Shown one piece after another: positions 17,205-25,414 of a DNA stretch of 64,000 nucleotides; the stretch's first letter is position 1; the number at the start of each line of letters is the position of its first letter. The stretch comes from Leadbetterella lacunae (GTDB lineage Bacteria > Bacteroidota > Bacteroidia > Cytophagales > Spirosomataceae). Location of the stretch: contig NZ_JBHRYQ010000001.1 in the NCBI RefSeq assembly GCF_042649125.1, positions 2,356,001 through 2,420,000 on the forward strand. The letters run 5' to 3'. The notes beneath the pieces were generated by a model, which was not told the origin of the DNA, made no database searches, and saw nothing but the letters and a program-made list of their open reading frames with translations. Made by a program: the position numbers and the translations under genes.

Positions 17205-17954
17205 TTAAATAACCTCAATTCCCGCAGAAATATATGGCTTTACCAAACTTTCTGATAGCTTGTTTTCTAGTATTAAATTTTTGACTTTTTCTATTTCTAA
17301 AAAAGGCAAATACTTATCAGAATTGAGCTTTTGGGAAACACCTAAAAAATAGGTTTCCGAAGCACAATCGTACATGGCTTTTGTTATTTCCACTTCTTTT
17401 TCGGAGTTGGCACTTATGCCATTAGCAACAGAAATCCCATCAAAACCCAGAAAGGCTTTTTGAACTCGATAACGTGAGATATGTTCCACGGCCATTTGGC
17501 CGTGTGCGGCTTGTCTTTCTGCGTCTATTTCTCCTCCCACAAAATTTAATTGAACCGCCGACCCAGCCAAAGCAAAAGCAACCGGAAGCGAGTTGGTCAC
17601 CACCTTTATGGATTTGTTTTTGATAAATTCACACATTTCAAAAACCGTGCTGCCACAGTCCAGAAAAATCACGTCACCGTCAGAAATAAGCTGTGCGGCC
17701 TTTAAAGCCACTTCTTTTTTAGCCGCCACGTTTGCCACCACTTTTTGGGCAAAAGCTACCGGAGCCGTGGCCAAACTTATTTTCATGGCTCCACCGTGGG
17801 TTCTATAGACAAGCCCTTCGGTAGCCATTCGGTTTAGGTCACGCCTGATTGTGATTTCGGAGGTGTCTAAATACTCCGCCAAAAAGGGTACTTCTACAGA
17901 ATCGTTTTTTTCTATTAATTCTAAAATTTTATGCTTTCTGGTTGGATAGCTCAT
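17205..17954 (-). CDS. DeoR/GlpR-family sugar-responsive regulator
   Basis: A 249-residue DeoR-type repressor. The N-terminal winged helix (residues 1-60) includes VPFLAEYLDTSEITIRRDLN and the TEGLVYRTHGGA hinge; the C-terminal sugar-phosphate isomerase-like sensor holds FLDCGSTVFEMCEFI and VTNSLPVAFAL, the expected phosphosugar-binding loops, plus KAFLGFDGIS. Such proteins usually repress a carbohydrate operon until a phosphorylated sugar binds. No sugar operon is adjacent; the divergent neighbour is a NudK-type Nudix hydrolase, whose candidate promoter overlaps the start of this gene. Confidence 0.85.
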   Translation of the reverse strand: MSYPTRKHKILELIEKNDSVEVPFLAEYLDTSEITIRRDLNRMATEGLVYRTHGGAMKISLATAPVAFAQKVVANVAAKKEVALKAAQLISDGDVIFLDCGSTVFEMCEFIKNKSIKVVTNSLPVAFALAGSAVQLNFVGGEIDAERQAAHGQMAVEHISRYRVQKAFLGFDGISVANGISANSEKEVEITKAMYDCASETYFLGVSQKLNSDKYLPFLEIEKVKNLILENKLSESLVKPYISAGIEVI

Positions 17955-17973
17955 TTCTTATTGCTTACATTTG
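17942..17973 (+). promoter_or_regulatory. Candidate nudK promoter overlapping the deoR-type start
   Basis: TTG at 17942-17944 and TACATTTG at 17966-17973 resemble the Bacteroidota -33 and -7 elements, 21 bases apart. The -7 box lies 37 bases upstream of the nudK ATG. Its -33 part is inside the divergent regulator's first codons. Confidence 0.35.
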
Positions 17974-18009
17974 TTCAAAATTAATCATTTTCAATCAAAA
18001 AAAAACAAA

Positions 18010-18582
18010 ATGAACATTAAAAATATAGAAACAGAAATATTGTCAGACAACTGGTATACCCTAAACAAGGTGAGTTTTGACCATCAAATGAAAAACGGCG
18101 AATGGGTCAGACAAAGCCGCGAAGCGTACGACAGAGGCAATGGAGCCGTAATATTGCTTTACAATTCTACCACAAAGAAGATTATATTAACTCGCCAATT
18201 TAGGATGCCCACTTACCTAAACGGAAACGCAGACGGCATGCTGATAGAAGCCTGTGCAGGATTATTAGATGCCGATAACCCCGAAGACTGCATAAAAAGA
18301 GAAACTGAAGAAGAAACCGGATATAAGCTTAGCGAGGTAAAAAAGATTTTTGAAACCTACATGTCGCCTGGGTCTGTTACAGAGATTCTTTACTTTTTTG
18401 TGGCAGAATATGACGACTCTAAAAAAGTAAACGACGGTGGCGGCGTAGACAATGAAAACATAGAAGTACTAGAACTGGACTTTGAAAAAGCAAAAAGCAT
18501 GATAGCCACAGGCGAAATAAAAGACGCCAAAACTATCATGCTCATTCAGTATGCAGAGATACACAATTTGCTGAAATACTAG
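18010..18582 (+). CDS. nudK: NudK-type Nudix hydrolase (GDP-mannose pyrophosphatase)
   Basis: A 190-residue Nudix enzyme. The Nudix box runs from GLLDADNPEDCI to RETEEETGY (about residues 80-103) with the REtEEETG core intact. The N-terminal ILSDNWYTLNKVSFD and the FRMPTYLNGN and YMSPGSVTEILYFF segments match the NudK subgroup, which hydrolyses GDP-mannose and related nucleotide sugars. ATG 18010 is preferred over TTG 17971 because it follows an A-rich leader and keeps the family N-terminus. Its TAG stop overlaps the stop of the convergent barrel gene within CTAG. Confidence 0.85.
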   Translation: MNIKNIETEILSDNWYTLNKVSFDHQMKNGEWVRQSREAYDRGNGAVILLYNSTTKKIILTRQFRMPTYLNGNADGMLIEACAGLLDADNPEDCIKRETEEETGYKLSEVKKIFETYMSPGSVTEILYFFVAEYDDSKKVNDGGGVDNENIEVLELDFEKAKSMIATGEIKDAKTIMLIQYAEIHNLLKY

Positions 18583-20978
18583 AGTTTCCTACTGTATCCT
18601 AGCCTAAAAACTTGAGTTTCGTTGTAATCTGTACTTACATACGAAAACCCTTGACCTTGGATGTTCTTTTTGATAATCATGGTATTGAAAATATCGTTGG
18701 CATTAAAACTCAACTCACCTTTTTTGTATGCCTTTTTAAGTCCAAAATCTACAGAAAAACGCTGTGCAATTCGCCCTTGCGGAATAAGGTCAGGAGCCAA
18801 ATAAATAGCCGAAAGTTGCATTTTAACGCCATTATTGAGGTTAAAATTATTATTAATTTTTACATTACCTGAAATAATCTCGTCTTGAGCTGCTGTAAAA
18901 ATACTTTTAACCGGATATAGGTTTTCAACCGAAAAAGCACGGATGATATTTTGATAAACCGTTAGGCTAGCATTAAGTGTATAGACTTTAGAAACTTGTT
19001 CATTTAGCACCAATTCAGCTCCAAGGTTTTGGCTTTTGCCCGCGTTCTGAAAAATATTATAAATCAGTGTACTTCCTGGCACCGTGCTCGCTATTCGGGT
19101 AATCGTACCCGAGGTTTGTCTATCAAAAATGGCCGCATAAAAATATCCTTTGGCCAAGTTTAGTTTATACGCCAGTTCTAGAGCATTGGTAAACTGTGGT
19201 TTCAGAGCAGGGTTACCCACTTTGATGATTTCGGCGTCGTCATATTTTGGAAAAACCCGAATATCTACCTCGTTTGGCCGGTCTACTCTTCTATTAAAAA
19301 ACAAGGAAAGTTTTTGGTCGGCGTTGATTTTATAGGCCAGTCGCATGTTTGGAAACGGCTGAGCATAACTGTAGCCGTTGCTGGTATAGGTAGGGTGACC
19401 CGGACCCACTACATAATCTACTTTGCTATATTCCAATCTCAGACCTAATTCAGCCTCCACTTTTTCGTTTTCGTACACATAGTTTCCATACACCGCCGGA
19501 ATGGTTTCGCTGTATTTGGCGTAACCACCAGCCGAAACGTCAAGCGGCGAATTTAAACCCGGAAAAAACTGCATGTTTGTGGGTATACCTCTTTGTCTAA
19601 ACTTAAGGCCGGTTTCTATTTTTCCGTAGCGAAACGGCTGCACATAATCTAAACTTAAGTCAAGCACTTGCTCGTCAGAAAGCAACTTAAAGGCGTCTTT
19701 GCCCGTGTAAGTAGGCAATATATTATCGAAGAAATACTTCTCGTTTTCACGGTGAAAAGTATAGTTAGCACCCAAGTGGAGGGTTCTTCCGAGCTCAGCA
19801 AAGCTATGTTGATAATCTGCCATGGCCATTGCGGTAGTTTTTAGTTCGTCTTCTAAAAATTGCCACAACCTCAACCTTTTGGTAAAATCAGCATTAAAAA
19901 ATGGTTCATCGCCGTTGTCCAAGATTTTTTCACCACCATATACACCCGCTATCGTAAATTTATCTTTGTCAGAAATATACCAATCTAAGCCTGTTTTTAC
20001 ATTAATAAAATGCGTGTTTCTGTTTCGTTTAGTTTGCTGTTGAATCACCGTGCCGTCGTCGTAGGTTCGGGTCACAAACTCATTTTTATTTAATGTTTCG
20101 GTATATAAGTAATCGGCGTTTAGAAACACATTGACTTTGTTTTTCCTATAATTCAAAAGCACCGAAGGGTTCACTTTTGGCGTACGTTTGTATTGTGGCC
20201 TGATGTCTGGCAGGTTGGGGTTTCGTTCCCACAGAGCACCCAAACCTCCTACTAACCCGACTTTCCCGGCGAAGCCATTTTGATCTATTTTTTTGTAAAT
20301 AATATTGATAATTCCCGCATTTCCGTTGGCGTCATATTTGGCCGAGGGATTGTTGATAATTTCTATTTTTTCAATGTTCGAGGCAGGCAAATTGTCTAAG
20401 CCCGACTGACTACCAAAACCCGTAAGGGCAGTTTGCTTTCCGTCAATCAACACCACCACCTTATCATTTCCTCTAAGTTGTATCTTTCCATCTGAAACAG
20501 ATACACCGGGTAGGTTTTGCATGGCTTGTAGCACCGAGCCACCCGTTTGGCTGACATTGTCGCCAATAGAGAAAACCTTCTTGTCCATTTTATTTGAAAC
20601 CTCGTCTTGCTTGGCCGAAACCGTTAGTTCATTTAAAAGAGCCACATCTGAGGCCATTTCTATGGTTTTTAAATCTAAAAAAGCAGATAAACTACCTACA
20701 AAAACCTTTTGCTCATAGGCTACATAACCCACAGATGTTACTTTTAAGAGGTAATTTCCTGGAGCTACTTTTGACAACACAAACCTGCCGTTTTCGTCGC
20801 TTACAGTTCCCAAAACAAACTTTTGGTCTTTTTCGGCAAGCAATAGCACGTTAGAAAACATGATCGCCTCTTGGTTATTTTTGTCTTTTATCAAACCTGA
20901 AATACTGACGCTCGTTTGAGCATTTGATATTTTAGAAAAGGAGAAAATTGCGATAATAACTAATAGATATTTAAACAT
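18579..20978 (-). CDS. Outer-membrane beta-barrel receptor, TonB-dependent-like
   Basis: A 799-residue outer-membrane protein of the OMP beta-barrel family 3 type. After a signal peptide (MFKYLLVIIAIFSFSKISNAQ) comes a carboxypeptidase-regulatory-like domain (about residues 25-105: SISGLIKDKNNQEAIMFSNV), a plug domain (120-225, with VVLIDGKQTAL and IEKIEIINNPSAKYDANGNA) and a long barrel. No TonB box was recognised. Proteins of this type import siderophores, peptides or glycans or bind ligands; nothing in the sequence specifies which. No SusD-like partner is adjacent. ATG 20978 is preferred to 20999. Confidence 0.87.
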   Translation of the reverse strand: MFKYLLVIIAIFSFSKISNAQTSVSISGLIKDKNNQEAIMFSNVLLLAEKDQKFVLGTVSDENGRFVLSKVAPGNYLLKVTSVGYVAYEQKVFVGSLSAFLDLKTIEMASDVALLNELTVSAKQDEVSNKMDKKVFSIGDNVSQTGGSVLQAMQNLPGVSVSDGKIQLRGNDKVVVLIDGKQTALTGFGSQSGLDNLPASNIEKIEIINNPSAKYDANGNAGIINIIYKKIDQNGFAGKVGLVGGLGALWERNPNLPDIRPQYKRTPKVNPSVLLNYRKNKVNVFLNADYLYTETLNKNEFVTRTYDDGTVIQQQTKRNRNTHFINVKTGLDWYISDKDKFTIAGVYGGEKILDNGDEPFFNADFTKRLRLWQFLEDELKTTAMAMADYQHSFAELGRTLHLGANYTFHRENEKYFFDNILPTYTGKDAFKLLSDEQVLDLSLDYVQPFRYGKIETGLKFRQRGIPTNMQFFPGLNSPLDVSAGGYAKYSETIPAVYGNYVYENEKVEAELGLRLEYSKVDYVVGPGHPTYTSNGYSYAQPFPNMRLAYKINADQKLSLFFNRRVDRPNEVDIRVFPKYDDAEIIKVGNPALKPQFTNALELAYKLNLAKGYFYAAIFDRQTSGTITRIASTVPGSTLIYNIFQNAGKSQNLGAELVLNEQVSKVYTLNASLTVYQNIIRAFSVENLYPVKSIFTAAQDEIISGNVKINNNFNLNNGVKMQLSAIYLAPDLIPQGRIAQRFSVDFGLKKAYKKGELSFNANDIFNTMIIKKNIQGQGFSYVSTDYNETQVFRLGYSRKL

Positions 20979-21126
20979 TTTTTTGAAATCTAAAATCATT
21001 TATACTAATAATTAATTTTAACAAATGTAAGACGCAAATCTGTAGCAAATCTGTAAATCAAACAAAAGGCAAAGACAAACCTTACTAACTATTATCTATG
21101 CAGAAATCAATAAACGAGTGTTTATG

Positions 21127-22065
21127 CTAATAAATTTCCAATACTTTTTGTTTTGTTTCGCTCAAATAATCCGTTGGCAAACAGGCCAAAATTGCACCTT
21201 TCAAGGCTTCTACGATAGTTTTTCGGGGATAAGAAGCTTCACAAACTAGACTGATCTCTCGTTGGGGTTTTGGTCCATCAAACCTTCTTACTTTACTTTT
21301 TTGTGCATCGGTCATATCTAGGGTCACCAAATCAGGTATTAAGGTAATGCCGCGGTATTTGTCAACCAACTTTATGATGGTTTCTAAACTTCCGGTCTTA
21401 AAATTGAGCTGTGAAACGATATTTTGTTTTTGTTTTAATTCACAAAAATTCGCGATTTGTGTCCGCAAACAATGCCCTTCTTCCAGCAGCCAAAGGTAGT
21501 TGAGGTCTATGTCTTCACTCAAAATATATTTTTTCTCAAAAAGCTTATTTTCAGCCGAAACGTACACTTTCAGTTCTTCAAAATACAAATGATGCTCTTT
21601 CAGATTTTTGATGTGTAAGGGTGTAGCTAAAATTCCCAAATCAAGCTCACCATTGTGTAGGCCTTCTATTATTTTCTGAGTGGTCAGTTCTTCTACAATC
21701 AGGCTTACATCAGGAAAATCAGCATTTAATTTCTTTAGAAAAAGCGGCAATAAATAGGGAGCCACAGTTGGTATTACCCCAAGTTTTACTTCACCTGCTA
21801 ATCCGTTTGATTCTTCTAGCACCAAATCATAAATCTGATTAAAAGACGTGAGCGTTTGTTTAGCTTTTGCTAATACTTTTTGGCCAATAGCCGTAACCGT
21901 AACTGGCGATTGACTCCTATCAAAAATCTGGATATTAAGATGTTCTTCAAGTTTTTTGATTTGCATGCTGAGGGCAGGCTGCGAAACATGACACGTCTCG
22001 GCAGCCTCCACAAAATTTCGGTATTTTTCTACGGCCAATATATAGGCTAATTGGGTGATGCTCAT
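21127..22065 (-). CDS. oxyR: LysR-family regulator, OxyR-like
   Basis: A 312-residue LysR-type regulator: the N-terminal helix-turn-helix (residues 1-60) includes FVEAAETCHVSQPALSMQIK and the C-terminal effector domain starts near residue 90. It is divergent from ahpC, the usual OxyR target, and carries cysteines in the sensor region, including the EEGHCLRTQIANFCELK segment, whose two cysteines match the OxyR redox pair GHCLRDQ...FC. It therefore probably senses peroxide by disulfide formation and activates the ahpC-ahpD genes. Confidence 0.88.
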   Translation of the reverse strand: MSITQLAYILAVEKYRNFVEAAETCHVSQPALSMQIKKLEEHLNIQIFDRSQSPVTVTAIGQKVLAKAKQTLTSFNQIYDLVLEESNGLAGEVKLGVIPTVAPYLLPLFLKKLNADFPDVSLIVEELTTQKIIEGLHNGELDLGILATPLHIKNLKEHHLYFEELKVYVSAENKLFEKKYILSEDIDLNYLWLLEEGHCLRTQIANFCELKQKQNIVSQLNFKTGSLETIIKLVDKYRGITLIPDLVTLDMTDAQKSKVRRFDGPKPQREISLVCEASYPRKTIVEALKGAILACLPTDYLSETKQKVLEIY

Positions 22066-22105
22066 GCTTTATAACTTTTACTTATATACAAATAAAATTT
22101 ATCTA

Positions 22106-22137
22106 TTTGTGTTATAAAAGAAAAGGCAAGACCTTTG
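22106..22137 (+). promoter_or_regulatory. Candidate ahpC promoter
   Basis: TTTG (22106-22109), a 20-base spacer and GACCTTTG (22130-22137), the latter one base from TAnnTTTG. It lies in the 167-base oxyR-ahpC divergent gap, about 95 bases before the ahpC ATG, leaving room for OxyR binding upstream. Confidence 0.35.
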
Positions 22138-22232
22138 TAGAAAAATAATACTATTTCAATGACGATATGTCATTTTATAGTAAAATTGAATCAATTTATT
22201 GTACTATTTAAATATTATAACCAAATAAAATT

Positions 22233-22775
22233 ATGTTAGGATTAGGAGCTAAATTCCCAGAATTCAAAAAAACTTCAGTAGTATCTCTTGAAAAAGGAAA
22301 CGAATTTTATGAGATCACTTCACAAGACCACGTAAACGCAGGAAAATGGATGGTAATGTTTTGGTGGCCGAAAGATTTCACTTTTGTATGCCCTACCGAA
22401 ATAGCAGCATTTAACAACAAAAACGAAGACTTTGCAGACAGAGACGCTATCCTAATTGGTGCATCTACTGACTCTGAGTTTGTTCACTTAGCATGGAGAA
22501 AAGACCACGACGATTTGAGAGGGTTACAATTCCCGATGTTGGCAGATACGTCAAAATCTTTGGCTGAATCGTTAGGAATTTTAGAAGAAAACGAAAAAAT
22601 CGCGTACAGAGTAACTTATATCGTAGATCCACAAGGAATCATTAGATGGGTATGTGCAAACGACCTTTCGGTGGGTAGAAACGTAGACGAGGTTTTAAGA
22701 GTTTTAGACGCTCTTCAGACAGACGAACTTTGCCCATGTAACTGGAAAGCCGGAGAAGAAACTATTGCTGCTTAA
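22233..22775 (+). CDS. ahpC: Alkyl hydroperoxide reductase/peroxiredoxin AhpC
   Basis: A 180-residue typical 2-Cys peroxiredoxin that reduces hydrogen peroxide and organic hydroperoxides. The peroxidatic Cys53 is in FTFVCPTEIA, and the C-terminus has CPCNW with Cys167 and Cys169, the three-cysteine arrangement of actinobacterial AhpC enzymes that use AhpD as reductant. This fits the ahpD gene 92 bases downstream and the divergent OxyR. There is no ahpF nearby. A hairpin with a T tail separates it from ahpD. Confidence 0.93.
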   Translation: MLGLGAKFPEFKKTSVVSLEKGNEFYEITSQDHVNAGKWMVMFWWPKDFTFVCPTEIAAFNNKNEDFADRDAILIGASTDSEFVHLAWRKDHDDLRGLQFPMLADTSKSLAESLGILEENEKIAYRVTYIVDPQGIIRWVCANDLSVGRNVDEVLRVLDALQTDELCPCNWKAGEETIAA

Positions 22776-22798
22776 TTTATACGTAAGCATATAAAACC

Positions 22799-22833
22799 AA
22801 AGGCACAAGTGTACACAGACTTGTGCCTTTTTT
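22799..22833 (+). terminator. Hairpin with T run between ahpC and ahpD
   Basis: AAAGGCACAAGT pairs with ACTTGTGCCTTT around GTACACAG, followed by TTTT. It is a strong intrinsic-terminator shape inside the presumed ahpC-ahpD unit and probably sets ahpC above ahpD. Confidence 0.75.
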
Positions 22834-22867
22834 GAATCTTTATCCTTCATTTAAAACCAATAATAAA

Positions 22868-23455
22868 ATGTTCGCAACTGCATCAAATACAAAAAATAGC
22901 CTTTTCGAATCGCTTAGACTACCGGGCGAAATGGAAAGCGTGCTTATCGACAGATTTAATGCTGTGGATGCTCGTTTTTTGAAAGACCTAAAAATAAACG
23001 TAGGAAACGTATTAAAAGGACAAAATCTAACGGAAAAAGAAGCGGCCTTGTTGGCACTTTCGGTAGCCATCAATGAAAAAAACGCAGCATTAAGAGAAGC
23101 ATTAGAAAGCCTAGCTACAGAGCACGGAGCCACAGAAGCCGAAATTCAAGAAACGGCTGCATGTGTGTCGTTAATGAACGCCAACAATATTTTTTACAGG
23201 TTCAGACACTTTATGCACAAAAACGAAAACTATCAAAACATGCCTGCGGGAATCCGTATGTCAGTTATGATGAACCCAGTTTTGGGCAAAGAGTTTTTTG
23301 AACTAATGAGTTTAGCTGTTTCGGCAATAAACGGCTGCGAGCAATGTGTAACTTCACACGAAGCCTCTGTAAAATCACACGGTGGATCAGAAGCAAGAAT
23401 ATTCGACGCCATTCGTTTGGCAGCAGTATTGAAGAGCTTTGTGGTAATCTTATAA
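22868..23455 (+). CDS. ahpD: Alkylhydroperoxidase AhpD-like protein
   Basis: A 195-residue AhpD/CMD-fold protein. The active-site segment NGCEQCVTSHEASVKSHG has Cys157, Cys160 and His164, the same spacing as the AhpD thiols and proton-relay histidine of Mycobacterium tuberculosis. AhpD transfers electrons from dihydrolipoyl groups to AhpC. ATG 22868 (MFATASN) follows an A-rich leader; a TTG at 22823 lies in the upstream hairpin tail and is unlikely. The gene is separated from ahpC by a terminator-like hairpin and closed by another. Confidence 0.88.
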   Translation: MFATASNTKNSLFESLRLPGEMESVLIDRFNAVDARFLKDLKINVGNVLKGQNLTEKEAALLALSVAINEKNAALREALESLATEHGATEAEIQETAACVSLMNANNIFYRFRHFMHKNENYQNMPAGIRMSVMMNPVLGKEFFELMSLAVSAINGCEQCVTSHEASVKSHGGSEARIFDAIRLAAVLKSFVVIL

Positions 23456-23474
23456 AATAATTTACCGCTTAATA

Positions 23475-23510
23475 GAAAACCCTCTGTTATTGGCCGAGGG
23501 TTTTCTGTTT
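23475..23510 (+). terminator. Terminator after ahpD
   Basis: AAAACCCTC pairs with GAGGGTTTT around an 11-base loop, followed by CTGTTTT. It begins about 20 bases past the ahpD stop. Confidence 0.75.
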
Positions 23511-23713
23511 TAATGACCAACATCTCTTTCAAATCAAACCTTCATTAATAGTCAAAACAGGCCTATTTCCGCTATTTCGCATATTTCAACTCTCTGTATC
23601 TCGATATTAAACCGTTCATCACAATGAGCCATTCGGCATTTTGATTTTCGCCCAAAAAAAATAATATTTACATCAGTAACTTTATTTTCCAATCCTATAA
23701 AAGCTATTAAATT

Positions 23714-25354
23714 TTGAAAAGAAGAGATTTCCTCCAGTGGTCCGGCTTGGGTTTAGGAGCAGCAATGCTACCTAATATTCCAGTGATGGGCAACCCAGTG
23801 TCCTATGAAGCCATGTTAAATGGTTCAATGGACGTATCTATAAAAAAACGACTTGCCGATGCAGCTCTTACGGCTGCGAAATCAAAAGGTGCAAGTTACA
23901 CCGACGTCAGAATAGGACGCTACCTCAATCAGTTCGTTATTACCCGTGAAGACAAAGTACAAAACATCGTAAACACCGAGTCGTATGGTGTAGGCGTGAG
24001 GGTTTTGGCTGATGGTTGTTGGGGATTTGCGGCCGTGGTAGACGCCAAGTCTGAAGCAGACATGGCACGTGCAGCCGAAGAGGCAGTTGCCATAGCGAAA
24101 GCAAATGCTCGCTTACTGAAAGAACCCGTGATACTTGCTCCACAAAAAGGATATGGAGAAGTCAGCTGGAAGGCTCCAATAGTTAAAAATGCATTTGAAG
24201 TGCCTATTCAGGAGAAAGTAGATTTGCTATTGGGAGTAAATGATGCAGCCCTTAAAAACGGAGCAAACTATATAAACTCATTGCTATTTTTGGTGAATGA
24301 ACAAAAATATTTCGCCAGTTCTGACGGCACTTACGCCGACCAAGACATCCACAGAATTTGGCCAATATTCAATGCCACGTGCATAGACCCCAAAAGTGGA
24401 AAATTTGAAACCCGTCAGTCTCTAAGTGCCCCTACAGGCATGGGCTACGAGTACCTACAAACTAATCCAAAAGATAAAATAACGGGCATAACAACCCGAT
24501 ACAACAAAGGATATGATATGCTAGAAGATGCAATTTCGGCATCTCACCAAGCAAAAGAAAAACTAACTGCCAAGTCTGTAGAAGCAGGCAAATACGATTT
24601 AGTACTTGACCCTTCTCACTTGTGGCTTACCATTCACGAGTCTGTGGGTCACCCCCTTGAGCTAGACCGTGTATTGGGTTATGAAGCAAACTTTGCCGGA
24701 ACTAGCTTTGCTACTTTAGACAAATGGGAGACGAAAAACTTCAACTATGGAAGCAAAGAAGTAAACCTCTTTGCAGACAAAACCCAATTAGGTTCACTTG
24801 GAGCTGTAGGTTGGGACGATGAAGGCGTAAAGACGAAAAAATGGGATTTGGTAAAAGACGGAACTTTGGTAAACTACCAAGCTATCAGAGACCAAGTGCA
24901 TATTTTGGGTGAAAACGAATCGCACGGATGTTGCTATGCAGACAGCTGGAGTTCGGTTCAGTTTCAGCGTATGGCCAATGTTTCTTTGGCACCGGGCAAA
25001 AAGCCACTAAGCGTAGAAGAAATGATAAAAGATGTCAAAAAAGGTATTTATATCATCGGCGATGGTTCGTTCTCTATCGACCAGCAACGTTATAACTTCC
25101 AGTTTGGAGGGCAACTTTATTATGAGATCAAAGATGGAAAAATTGGAGAAATGCTGAAAGACGTAGCATACCAATCAAACACGCAGGAGTTTTGGAACTC
25201 ATGTACACAAATTTGTGACGACCGCGACTATCGCCTTGGTGGGTCATTTTTTGACGGGAAAGGACAACCATCGCAGTCAAGTGCGGTATCACATGGAAGT
25301 TCTACCACGCGTTTTGATGGCGTAAATGTGATCAATACAGCTCGTAAAATTTAA
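23714..25354 (+). CDS. TldD-like metalloprotease with twin-arginine signal, copy B
   Basis: A 546-residue paralogue of the TldD at 5083-6720, similar over its length (for example identical HESVGHPLELDRVLGYEA). The zinc motif HESVGH is at residues 308-313. The N-terminus, MKRRDFLQWSGLGLGA then LPNIPVMG, is again a Tat-type signal; it is read from a TTG codon, the only start that retains the RR pair. It is first of a two-gene unit with TldE copy B, 60 bases downstream. The presence of a second full, intact pair about 17 kb away on the opposite strand indicates an old duplication rather than a recent one, since many positions differ. Confidence 0.9.
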   Translation: MKRRDFLQWSGLGLGAAMLPNIPVMGNPVSYEAMLNGSMDVSIKKRLADAALTAAKSKGASYTDVRIGRYLNQFVITREDKVQNIVNTESYGVGVRVLADGCWGFAAVVDAKSEADMARAAEEAVAIAKANARLLKEPVILAPQKGYGEVSWKAPIVKNAFEVPIQEKVDLLLGVNDAALKNGANYINSLLFLVNEQKYFASSDGTYADQDIHRIWPIFNATCIDPKSGKFETRQSLSAPTGMGYEYLQTNPKDKITGITTRYNKGYDMLEDAISASHQAKEKLTAKSVEAGKYDLVLDPSHLWLTIHESVGHPLELDRVLGYEANFAGTSFATLDKWETKNFNYGSKEVNLFADKTQLGSLGAVGWDDEGVKTKKWDLVKDGTLVNYQAIRDQVHILGENESHGCCYADSWSSVQFQRMANVSLAPGKKPLSVEEMIKDVKKGIYIIGDGSFSIDQQRYNFQFGGQLYYEIKDGKIGEMLKDVAYQSNTQEFWNSCTQICDDRDYRLGGSFFDGKGQPSQSSAVSHGSSTTRFDGVNVINTARKI

Positions 25355-25414
25355 AATCTTTTTTCAAAAAAAAACTACGGCTGAAAAAAGTAAGCCTTAA
25401 AATATTAAAATAAT

